A program made the position numbers and the translations under genes. DNA of 64,000 nucleotides, taken from positions 25,407,128 through 25,471,127 of the forward strand of contig OY743168.1 in assembly GCA_963555705.1 (NCBI GenBank), written 5' to 3'. Below are positions 13,119-24,700 of the stretch, piece by piece (the first letter of the stretch is position 1; every line of letters begins with the position of its first letter). The DNA comes from Ligustrum vulgare. Taxonomy: Eukaryota; Streptophyta; Magnoliopsida; Lamiales; Oleaceae. The notes under the pieces were generated by a model, which had not been told where the DNA came from, did not search any database, and saw nothing but the letters and a program-made list of their open reading frames with translations.

Positions 13119-13520
13119 TAGTGATCAAACACTGACAGTAAGACATGTCAATCAACAAACCTTTCTTTGGACCGATTTATTGATCACACGTAAAACCAAA
13201 TAACCGTCACGTATTTATCACCACAAGTTCATGTGAAATTCGGGCCAAATATTGACATTCCTTTGGGCCGATCAATATCTGCATGAGATAACACACAAAC
13301 ACCTAATTTTCCCTTAGTGTAGTGATCAAACACTGGCAATAAGACATGTTAACCAATAAACATTTCTTTGGACCTATTTATTGGTCACACGTTAAACCAA
13401 ATAATTGCCACGTATTTATTCCCACAGGTGCATGTGAAATTTGAGCCAAATATTGACCTTCCTTTGGGCCGATCAATACCCGCAATGAATAACACACACA
13501 AATACCTTCTAATATTCAAA
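13119..13520. repeat. 201-bp tandem duplication inside element 2
   Basis: TAGTGATCAAA copies begin at 13119 and 13320, the same period and sequence as 6837/7038 in element 1. This shows common descent of the internal regions. Confidence 0.85.
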
Positions 13521-14806
13521 GTTAATTAATATCCACAAGAGAGGTTGCTTTGGCAACATGTTGCTTCAACTAACTTACTTTCGAATATTATATCTCTTAA
13601 AAGATTCCGATGTACCAAGATTTGAAACTGAAATTCATTGATTTGCATCCATATTTGACTTTAGGATTTGAATTATAGAATTCAAAACTTTAGAATAAAG
13701 CAATTCTTAAGTTAAGAGAGTCAATTGTAATATTCTTAAATCTTAGGTGGCCAATTATGTAAAATTTTAAGCTTGAAGAACTTAAATTATAATTTTCCCA
13801 GAACCTTATTGGCCAATTTAGAGAAATTCCAAACTTTAGGTCCCAATTTGAAAAAAAAAAAATCAAACTTTAGAGGTCCAAAATAGTGAATTTGGAAACT
13901 TTAAGGACTTAATTGAAAAAATTTCAAACTTTAGGGAATGAATTAGAAAATTCTCAAACCTTAAGGGACCAAATTAGAGAATTTTCAAGTTTTAGATGCT
14001 GATTTTGAAAATTTTCATACTTTAGGGATCAATTTAGAAGATTTCCAAACTTTAGGGACCCAATTAGAGAATTTCAGAATTGTATGGATCAATTTTGAAA
14101 AATTTCAGACTTTAAGGACTGAATCGTGAAATTCTGAACTTTTGAAAACCCAACTTAAATAATTTTGTAACTTTAGGGGCTGAAGTTATAAAATCAAGAA
14201 CTTCAGGGTTTAAACATTAATACACAACAAACAGGGAGGACCTGCTGTGAAAATAACCATAATTTTCCAAAATTGCACAACACACCCTGAAGAATTCAAA
14301 TTTCCGGCGTAGCCCCCTGCCCCAAAGTCTGAATCGCACAGCAAGTAGGGTTTGAAACCCTATCCGCCGCCACCTAAATTCAGAGAATGCAGCGGAGCCC
14401 ACCCGGCCACTCCCATTGTGATGCAGTGCCTTCTCTGGCATTGCACTGCTGCGCCGTCGCGCACAGTGCTGCGTGCAGCACCCATCGCTGGCGATTCATC
14501 ATCCACCGCAAGAGGCTGCGTATGCAGCGAAGCGAAGCAGCAACTCGGCCAACCCCAACTTCGGCTGTGGCTCCTTCGGCCACCTTAATGATCCTCAAAC
14601 TTAATCCGAACAAATTATGCATCTCAAACCAGATTCAAAATCGTCCAAAACCAAATCAAAAAATCCAACATCCCAAACTTTCGATCACAAAACCAAATAT
14701 ATACATAGCCAGAATTCGATTGCTGAATTTAAAACCAAAACCAAACCCCAAATTCAAAACACCGTATACATGCACAGAGAAAAAAAAAAACGATTTGTTG
14801 AAACCC

Positions 14807-15742
14807 CAAACTTATAACATTGCTCGTTTTGTTTTACCAATATATGAAAAGTGAAAAATCAATGTGCCAACTGTGTATGAATAGTTTTAATTGACATCAC
14901 TCTTTTACTATCGGGGTATGGATATGGATTTGTTTTATGCTTAGCCAAATGCTCGATGTTTGGATAAAAAGTTTGACTAGTCACACTATACTTAGTGTCG
15001 ATCTGAGTTTGATTACTACATTTAAGTTGCTTTAAATTTATCTTTTAATTTTAAGATTTGTTTGTTTGGTAACAAAGTTTAGTTTATAAACTAGTTTATT
15101 TATGATTTTAATGTAAAAAATAGTGATTGAAAATTGAAGAAATAAAATATGTCTGATTAAAAAGTGGTTTGAGAAATTGTGTGATTTATAAACTATTTTT
15201 GTTAATTTACCGAACACATTAGGCATTGATTTAAATAATATTCGAAAGAGTAATCGAGCATCTAATTGTAAATTTCGTTTCGCGTCAATCATTGTATTGC
15301 TCTCCTTTCGCAACTCAAACTGGACTAACACAACTATTCAAATGATTAACTTTTAAAATGGAAAATAGTATATCAGCCAACGTGGGATAAAAAAAAAAAA
15401 ACTTTAAAGTCTAGTGATTAATTTAAAATAGATTAACGTTTAATTACCAACACGAAACAAAACTTAGAGTTGGATGATTAATTTCAAACAAATTAAAGTT
15501 TAGTAATCAAATTGTAACTTTTATTATAAGCTTAGTGAACCAATTTAATTTTTTTAAAAAGGTTGAACCCCAACTTTAGGTCCCTGTCTTGTCCTGTCCT
15601 GTCGGTTTGCTAAAGGATGTGAACGGCGGGTTATACATTCCAGAGTGTAATAAGGACTAAGGGTCGGATTGTAACATGACCAATTTATTAGTATGAGAGT
15701 TGAGTCTAGCAACAGAATCAGTTAAACGAGGGAGATAGATCA
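14807..15742. other. spacer and promoter region of the D2HGDH gene
   Basis: AT-rich. A MITE-like palindromic segment at about 15060-15235 carries the motif family GATTAAAAAGTGGTTTGAGAAATTGTGTGATTTATAAAC, flanked by TTTGGTAA and TTTACCGAA. The final 150 bases before the start codon are less AT-rich and presumably hold the core promoter and 5' UTR. I see no clear TATA box. Confidence 0.5.
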
Positions 15743-18700
15743 ATGATGGAGAAATGGAGAGTAACTTATCGTCTGCTCAAATACTCGTTCAAATTTGATC
15801 GCCGACCGAACCGTATCTTCTTCCATTCAAATTATTCATTCACTTCAGGTATCAAAATTTACAGCGTCTCACAATAACTATTTTTAATTGGATTTCGTGC
15901 AATCTTTGTATGATAATCTTCCTCATCCGATATTTATATACTTATGTTGTCAAAGGGTTTTTTTCCCCTTCCCATTTGGTTTACTTAGTTAAAATTACTT
16001 TGAGTTGGATTTCTTTAAGTTGCGTGTGAATTATGATGAATGATCGAATTAATATACATTTTCATAGTTTCAATTAGATGGTCTATCCGTGGAGAATGTT
16101 AAAACAAAATACGATTGACCTCATTAAAAGCAAGAATTTGAAGAATGTTAGAATTTGATTTCTATTTCCATTTGCTAATTCGTAGACAATAATTGATTTT
16201 AATTGATTGCAGGTGTTCGATATTTTTATTGTAGATGTTATATACCTTTCAATAAAGAGTTTCTAGGCTATGTTAATGGGGCTTCAAGTTCTTTTCCAAA
16301 AGTTAATGGGAATAGTTATGCAGTTCAGCTTAGATATCTTTCTTCTATGGCATCAACCACTCAGAGGAACCCAGCTTTTTCTCATATTAATATAGATGAT
16401 ATAAGCTATTTTAAGAAGATCCTAGGAGAAAGAGGTGTAGTTCAGGACGAAGAGAAACTGGATGATGCAAACACGGATTGGATGAGAAAACACAAAGGTT
16501 CAAGTAAGCTTATGCTCCTACCTAGGACCACTGAGGAGGTTGGTGTCTTTTTTCCTTGTTTCAGATAATTCTTCAGTTAGATAGTGTTCAAATAGTGCTG
16601 TCTGTATTATAGTTCCTATTCAATTGCAGTTTCTCAACTGAAGGATTAGTTATTTGAGTCAATCTGGGCTTTCATTTTGGAAAATGTTTCTTGAGCTGCT
16701 CTTATTTATCTATATTGTCAATCTTCTGCTAATTTGATTTGAGTTTTAAATTTCTCCATCTATGACTACATACTTTATTTTGCTTCTGTTTGTTGTTTTC
16801 TCCAGAAGAATTTATTTCATTTTATCAATCTTATTAATACTGAAGAATTACCTACCTCCTCCCCACCCCCACCCCCCCCACCCCCGACCGAAAAAAAAAG
16901 GTAAGAAATAACTGAGATTAATATTCTGAAAGGCTGGCAGTATGTGCCAAAAGTTTGGATAACTCATCATTCATGTGGAGTCTTAACATTAAGCAGCAGG
17001 CTGAGGCCCTACTTTGGGGTCTTAGGATCAACTTGAACCTTATTGTAGATAGTTTACTCTTGCTAGTGGATTTGTATAATCATTGTTTCCACTGTGGATA
17101 TTTTCTTTTATCTCATCGTTGAAATACAGATTTAAATTAATTATCAACTTTCTCAAGAAAATACATTTGCGCACACTGCTCATTATTTAAATACTTAAAT
17201 CTTGTCGATTGATTGTGATGATAGTTTAACAAATTCATTGTTCATTTATAATGATGGAATGAAATCATTTTCTGAAATTCATGTCAAACTAAGCAGTGTC
17301 CTCTCAGTATGCGTGCAATTACTTTTTCGTCCCTTTTCTAAGTAATTCTGGAAGTTGGCTTATCCTTCATGGTTTTCTTGCTGTTTCAATTATTATGCAT
17401 CTCTCTCTATGCAGGTTTCTCAGATTCTTAAATACTGCAATTCCAGGTGCCTTGCTGTTGTACCTCAAGGTGGAAATACAGGTCTTGTGGGAGGAAGTGT
17501 ACCTGTTTTTGATGAGGTAATACTACATAGTTTCTCTCTGTAGTAACTCATCATCTAATCATCATATATTGAATGTATTCCTTAGTATTGCATAGCTGGT
17601 TTGTTCCTTAAATACATCTTATCTCAGTAACAGAGGACTGATACTTTGACTCTTGACAGTGAAACCTAACATTTGGTGCTAATTTTTTGTCATGTAGGAG
17701 ATGATATTTTATCTGACTTGATAGCCTTACCAATCATGGCTTCTGAGAGATGAGATAATTTTTTATACATTTTATATTATTTAGTTCAGTAATGGACAAA
17801 TAAAAATTAAGTTTCAAAATCCATGTTTGGAAAAGTTTTCATTTTTAACTGTCTTAGGAGGTTCAATGATGTGCAAGAAGCAATTTAATTAACAAATAGT
17901 GAAAATTTTATTTTTATAAAAAAGAATGGGAATTAGTCAACTGAGTTTCTTCTAATACCAAGTAATGAAATTTATAGTGTTGATCATTCCAGTTTTTCTC
18001 CAAGTACTATTTTTAGGCCAACCTTGCGAGATATAATTCATCTAGTTGTAGTTGAGCAGTTAAATGAAGAAAGTTTAAATATGCTAAATTTACCACCCTT
18101 TCAGAAATTATAGACATTTGGATTACAGATCTGATTTTTTGAAAGTGGATTTCAGGTTTTCCAAAGCAATGGAATTTATGACCATTCATATGTAACACAT
18201 ATTTTCAAAGTATTATTTGGGTCTAATTCATATAGTAAACTTTTAACTTTTTTGATGGGAAATTAGAAAAGTTCATTAAAAGTACATATACAACTTAACA
18301 CAAGCGTCTGGTGAAAGGTAAACCGGGAGAAACTTTTCACCACAAACAAATATGTACAACAGTTGAACTCAAAACTCTAACTTGAGTCGAATGGAATTCC
18401 CGTACACTGGAGGTTAGCAATAGCCACCAGTTCTCAATTCCATCAAAACAGAGGCAAGCAATTTTCTCAATTTGCTCAAGTCCTAGATGGATCAGTGAAA
18501 ATCAAATGTTTATTTCTCGTCAGAGCAACAAGCTCCAACCTCTTCTAGCACAAACAGTTGAACTTTACCGTTTTTGTAATTCTTGAGTCATATACATTAT
18601 AAAGTTGAGCCTTATTTCACCCTTGTGAGCCTTGATTGTTGAAACATCATTATTTGTGTCAGCATTAGATTCAGACCTTCTCTCTGCTTGCCGATAAATA

Positions 18701-21700
18701 TGATTGTCAATGGTATCAAAACACTAGTTGGAGAGGTACCTACCTGATTTCTCAAAATATATTTCGGGCCTCTCCATCTCTGGCTTATGTCAGAAGAGAA
18801 TCAAATAGCGTACGCTAGTTGTTAACTATAAATTCTGAGTAGTGACTGCTTTTATCATACAACTATAATGACAACTAGCTCCATATTCTCTCTTTCTGAA
18901 TAAAAGCATGTTTGATAGTTGTTCATCGGCGGTTTAAAATATAAATAGAAAGACATGAGTGGTGGATAAATGAATAGTACTTGTGGGTCCTTCAAAGTGT
19001 GTAGATAAAAAGTGGTTTGATTGACTATAAAGGGTATCCAAACATGGCCCAAGTTAACAAGTTTCTAAATAAAGAGTAATCCACATAACATTGTCTCTTT
19101 ATACAAGATTCCAAAATGGAAAATGCAAAAAATGGACATAGTGAAACATATAGAGCAGAATCATCAAATGAAGAGTCACCAATTCAATAAATACACACAT
19201 ATATAATTTTAAAGAGAATATATAATTAAAAGTCAAAATAAAATATAGTATTCACTCGTTAAAAACCGGGATAAATAAAATTAGAAGGTGAGGTTAGACA
19301 TAACTACAACTGTAGATTTTGGGTATTGATTTCAACCAAGTAAAGCAAGTGGTCCAAACTTTAAATGAAAATGAATCATCGAATGATACAAGGGACCAGG
19401 AAGGTTAAGTGGCAGCCATTTACTCTTGTAGTTAAAGTTGATAGACAAAATATACATGGGTTCTTGGAGAAGGTACTAATCTAAATATGACTGATAAAAT
19501 CTTACTGAATATCTCAAAATGCAGTTACATTTTCAACCATACCCTTTATTCATTAGTCCAATCATTTTAAATTGGTCCAGAAGAGATTAAAACAGACATT
19601 GCATGTCATTATATATTGTGAATTTTTACATGTCCTTAAAAAACTGCAAATATAATATAATTTTGCAGTTAAAATGTTTGGACCCTCTCTAGTCTATTAT
19701 CTTATTCCATTACTTTTTTTTTTTTGGTTAAACTGGGCAGGTAATCATCAATGTAGGTTCCATGAATAACATCCTTTCTTTTGACAAGGTAATATTGACT
19801 CTGCTATGTGATACCAACGTTATGCCTTTCCTCTTCTTGCCACTTTCCAGAATCACCAGATATTATAGTTGAAGTACTATTGTGACATTATATGACTTCA
19901 CTGATACAGTTGGCTTATCAAACTAATTTTTCTCCTTTCACTTAAGACATACATTTTTTATGCTCAGTCCTAGAAATATGGTCCTATTATTTTTTTTCTT
20001 TTGCTGTCTGCTGTCCATCCCCACTCACCTGTGGAAAAATTACACATGAATTTTCTGTAGCTCATCTTAGTTTTGCTGTCCTTTTGCTGTTTGTAATGTA
20101 ATCTCGGCCCTTTCTTGTTTACATTCTGTATTAACAATACAAATCAGTGCAATCTGTTTCTTTTCAATATTTTACTTTCGTTTTAATCTCAAATATAATT
20201 TGCAACATTAGCACCAATAACATTACACATGGATTTCTGACATAAGTTTACTTTCTTAAGGTTAGCGGTATACTGGTATGTGAAGCGGGATGCATTTTGG
20301 AAAACCTGATTTCTTTTCTGGATAACCAAGGGTAAATTTGCATTATTTTCTTATAATTTGAGGCCAGCCAACTTGTTTTGTTCATACAATTATTACACTT
20401 TCTAAACTGAAACTAAGATTTTTGACTTCTTGTCCCCTCTCTTCTTGTCAAAGAACAAAATAAAATGACATGTGAATTCCATCTTCTTTAGATTTGCAAC
20501 AAATACGATTGCAAACTCTTTTAAGTTTGATGTTATTTCTATACTTATATGAAAGTATGGGAAAGAGAAAGACACAGAAAAAAAAAAAAAGGGAAGTGAG
20601 AAGAAGAGAAGATGAACTGGAGATGTGGGGGGAAAAGTGTAGGAAAGAATAAAAGTTCCAAACAGAAATTGAAAGTCTCTAAAATAAGAAAATTTCCTAA
20701 CATTAAAACTGTCAATTGGTCTGAATGCCCATTCTTTTGGGTCTCTTTTCATTATATTGAAGAGAACGTACATATACAAGGTAAGAATCTACAACCTAAT
20801 TACATGCAATTTACCATATATACAATTTACCATATTTAAAGAATTCCTAAACTATAGCAAATCAAATATTATGTATCCTAAATTATATCTGGTAACAAAA
20901 ACAAATAATTATGGCATTGACGAACATTCAGATTCTATTTTTTATTTCTGCTTACAGTAAGTTCTTATTTTTGCCATTTCACTAATTATATCTCCATAAT
21001 CTGCATCATAACGTTAATAGTATCCCGGTTCCAATGTGTAACTCTTGAATTAAAAACAGAAAACGGATATGATGGAGACTATGCCTTCTGAATCATCATG
21101 TTAGATTAACCCTACTTTAGGGATTGACTTTGTTCTTTATACAGGGATTTCTCTTTTATTGTCTCAACTATTTATTGACTTGGAGTACAAACCCAGTTCC
21201 TTATCTATTTGTGTGAAGAACTAAATGAGTTTTCCCTTTCACTTTGTCCCCTTTTGCTGGTCCCCCTCATATGTGTATGTGTGTTACTACAACAATGCAT
21301 TTATTGTATTGCTATGTTTGGCTAATGTCTAGTTATTCATAATGTCTACTAAACGAGTGAAACTATGGTCTCCATGTAGGAGGGTTCTGGAGGAATGACT
21401 AAAAAAAAAAGCATTTTCTCTGAGGAATTTTTTGTGTATCAGAGCACTAATTGAGGAAGAAAAAAGATGTCAAGGTCTTCTATAAATTTAGAACAAGAGA
21501 GGTAAAAGAATCCCTAAATAAATAAAATTTGGCAAGGTTTTGGTAATCTTATTGAGGTTGAAAGTGAGGACAGATTAAGTGGGGGAAGAATGTTCAGTTT
21601 GAAAGTGAGGACAGATAAGCGGAGGAAGAGTATTCCCGTCTCCTTATAACAAATTAGAGATATTCAAAGTTGTGTAAGTTATGGTGCAAAGTTAATGAGT

Positions 21701-24700
21701 CACAGTGAAAATTTAAAACTGATTGCTTGAGAAGCTATTAAACTAAATACAAGGTTTCAGAGCATTAATTTGTTCTGCTTCCCTTTTGAAAACAGAAAGC
21801 AAGTTTGTTTACTATATTTTTCAAAAAGTTTTGGCACTTCTGCACTCTCTTTGATTGACAAATCAAATATACAAGTTTTTGGATCTCGAAGCATTCATTC
21901 TTTAGTTTTCTAATTATTCTAAGTCCTTTTGGAGAAGGAAAAAATAGGCTGTTTAGGGATGACCTTCTTTTTGTACGTATATCTAAGCTTCTCTACTTCC
22001 CAAACCATACTGACTAGCTTTTAAGGTTTTGATCTTAGTTTTCTAACCATATTATTTTATTTGAGATCGGCTTGTGGCTACCCTAATTCTTTAAATTATG
22101 CATTTCCAGATTTTAATGTGTCCAAAAATATTTATTTACTTGATGGCAAGTTGAAATAGATTCGAAGTTTAAGCATGAAAGATGAACTTGCTTGTCATTC
22201 TTCTAAAGTTGATTTAACATAAGTAACTCTAATTCTTTTATTATGCCTATTTTTGCTGCATATAAACCTTTGAGTCTAAACCATTTTATAGCCTCTAATG
22301 GGCATTCAAGGGGACTCCGTCCATGAAGATGATACACGTATAATATAGCTTGGTTGGATTTATCTTTTTCACATACCATAATTTCTTAATGTTAAATCCC
22401 CTCCCTCATTATATTACTCCATCCATCCATATGGAATTGAAATTGGATTTATGTATATCCTATCTATAATTGGTTGCCACTATAGAATATGTTTCTGCTG
22501 CAGATTTATTATGCCACTGGACTTGGGTGCTAAAGGAAGCTGCCAAATTGGGGGAAATGTTTCAACTAATGCTGGTGGTCTCCGCCTTATCCGATATGGA
22601 TCACTTCATGGAAGTGTACTTGGTGAGCTTCAATCTTGTATCATGCCTTTCGTGTAAAATCATTTATTGAATTTTGTTGTATAAAAATATTCATGTTGGT
22701 GTATGTGTATGTTATGCACATTCATGGTGGTTTTAGAGTCAGACCTTTAGATAACTATTTAGTTATCAGTTATCCTTGATTGGATTTGTCTAATTCTTTT
22801 TTTAAATTTAAACTTGCTGTCATGATGTTACTAGATCTCTTTTATAGGTTGAATAAAAATTAGTTTAATCCCATTAATTCAAATTTCTGCAGTTTCTTTA
22901 GTGGTATTGTTTAAAACTTCAACTTCTGCAACTGATTGACTCTTCTTTAGTAAATATGGTCATTAGCTATCCATTTTGGTTCATAATTCCTGTGTATCTT
23001 CAAGGCTATGAAATAAGAAAATGCTATTTTTAGAATAGAAAATGTGCTTCAAAATTTGGATCTCTTCTCCAATTTTCCATACGGTGCATGAGGTGTAAAA
23101 AGTCTACTTGACTACCATCAGTGTCAGAGTTTTATATTTTGGACATGGAGTGCAGCCTCCTGAGAACAGATTATTAAAACTGACTAATCCTAAGCCAAAG
23201 GGTCGAGATAGTGAAGTTTTCCTTATAATTCAGGTTTTCTCTTTCCCTTAGGGGAATTTTAGGAAGATCATGCTATCTTAATCATGTCAATTTGTCCTTT
23301 TTTGTTATTTTGAACTTATGTTTGATTATGGTTGCAACTCTAATAAATGCAGGTTCTGGATTCTATTGTTACCTCTTGATGGATGACATGCAGTCTCATT
23401 CTTCTTTCTCCTTTGAACTGAAGATCACTTTCGGCTTTGTTTCCAGGTCTTGAAGCTGTTTTAGCAAATGGTACTGTTCTAGACATGCTTGGCTCTTTGC
23501 GCAAAGACAACACTGGATACGACTTGAAGCATTTATTCATTGGTAAACTAAATCTTAACAGCTTTCCTTTTCTATAATATCGAATGTGTCAACTTTTTCC
23601 TTTCTAAATTATGTTGCATAGGGAGTGAGGGCTCTTTGGGAATTGTGACAAAGGTTTCCATACTAACCCCGCCAAAGTTGTCATCTGTAAATCTAGCTTT
23701 TCTTGCTTGTGAAGATTATGCTAGCTGTCAGGTAAGTTCTGTTCACTATGAAACATCATTAGTGGTCATTAATGTGTAAAAAAGTGTGTTTGAATCCACT
23801 CAGGATGTGACAGTATTAGCTGTCCCATTTCCTACTTATCTATAGTTTGGGATCCTATGTAGCTTATATTTATGGGACCTTTTCATGCTTGGGTGTTTGC
23901 ATATTGGGGTTGAAGTTTATACCATTGTTAATTATTTGGTTACTGTGTTTGAATCCACTCAGAATGTAATAGTATTAGAGCTGTCCCATTTCTCACTGAT
24001 CTATAGTTTGGGATCCCAAGTAGCTTATATTTATGGGACCTTTTCATGTTTGGATGTTTGTATATTGGGGTTGAAGTTTATACCATTGTTAATTATTTGG
24101 TTACTGCATTTTTCTCTATAACACATATATATATTATGTTGACAAATTACTATTGCAGTATTGTAACCATATGAATGCTTACTCTCTTCTATGTAGAAAC
24201 TTTTATTGGAAGCCAAGAGAAAGCTTGGGGAAATTCTTTCTGCATTTGAATTTTTGGATGTGAATGCTATGAACTTGGTAAGATACTGTGTATGATGTAA
24301 CCATATTCAAACTCTATTCACAATCTTCTTATTTATTAACATTGTGTAAAATTACACAACATCCTTTTCCATTGAAATAATAAGTAAAATCTTGATGATA
24401 TTATTATACTACAAACTTTGAAGAAGCTTCAGAAGCATTTACAATCTCGAGTGGACTGCATACCACGCTTCCAAAAAATGGTTTAAAATTGTTGCAGCTC
24501 AATTGCGAATTCTAGATTGTCTGATATGGGTCTTAGAATCACTCCATTGGTGACCTTAAGAAACAACAAATATACATTCATGAATATGTGTTTCCTTTTA
24601 ATTCTGGAAGTGCCATGCTGTACTCAAATATGAATTCTAGATTGTCCATTACGGAGTTTAGAACCACTCCATTGGTGACCTTGAAAAATAACCAATATAA

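Larger units (their letters stand above)
9969..14806. mobile_element. rearranged Copia element 2: plus-strand LTR and primer site joined to inverted internal sequence
   Basis: A plus-oriented LTR ends TTTTCTAACA at 10405. A plus-oriented primer site TGGTATCAGAGC follows at 10408-10419. Immediately after it, sequence closely similar to 3925-8610 of element 1 begins in minus coding orientation and runs to about 14806. No second LTR or primer site follows on the right. About 270 bp present in element 1 (about 5638-5905) is missing at 12197, at a CCCTTAA repeat. The LTR matches element 1's only in its last 90 or so bases, so it comes from a related subfamily. The left boundary is uncertain; 9969 is the best TG start I can offer. 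Confidence 0.8.

Noticed and set aside
14352..14854. Overlapping open frames of up to 155 codons in a GC-rich patch
   Set aside because: They fall in the 5' untranslated part of a Copia element. Several frames are open at once because of GC content, and the matching patch in element 1 (8240-8400) does not keep the frame.
18240..18310. Possible LINE 3' end (complement ends TTTCCCATCAAAAAA)
   Set aside because: No reverse transcriptase or target duplication was seen. The match is only a short tail and could be chance.
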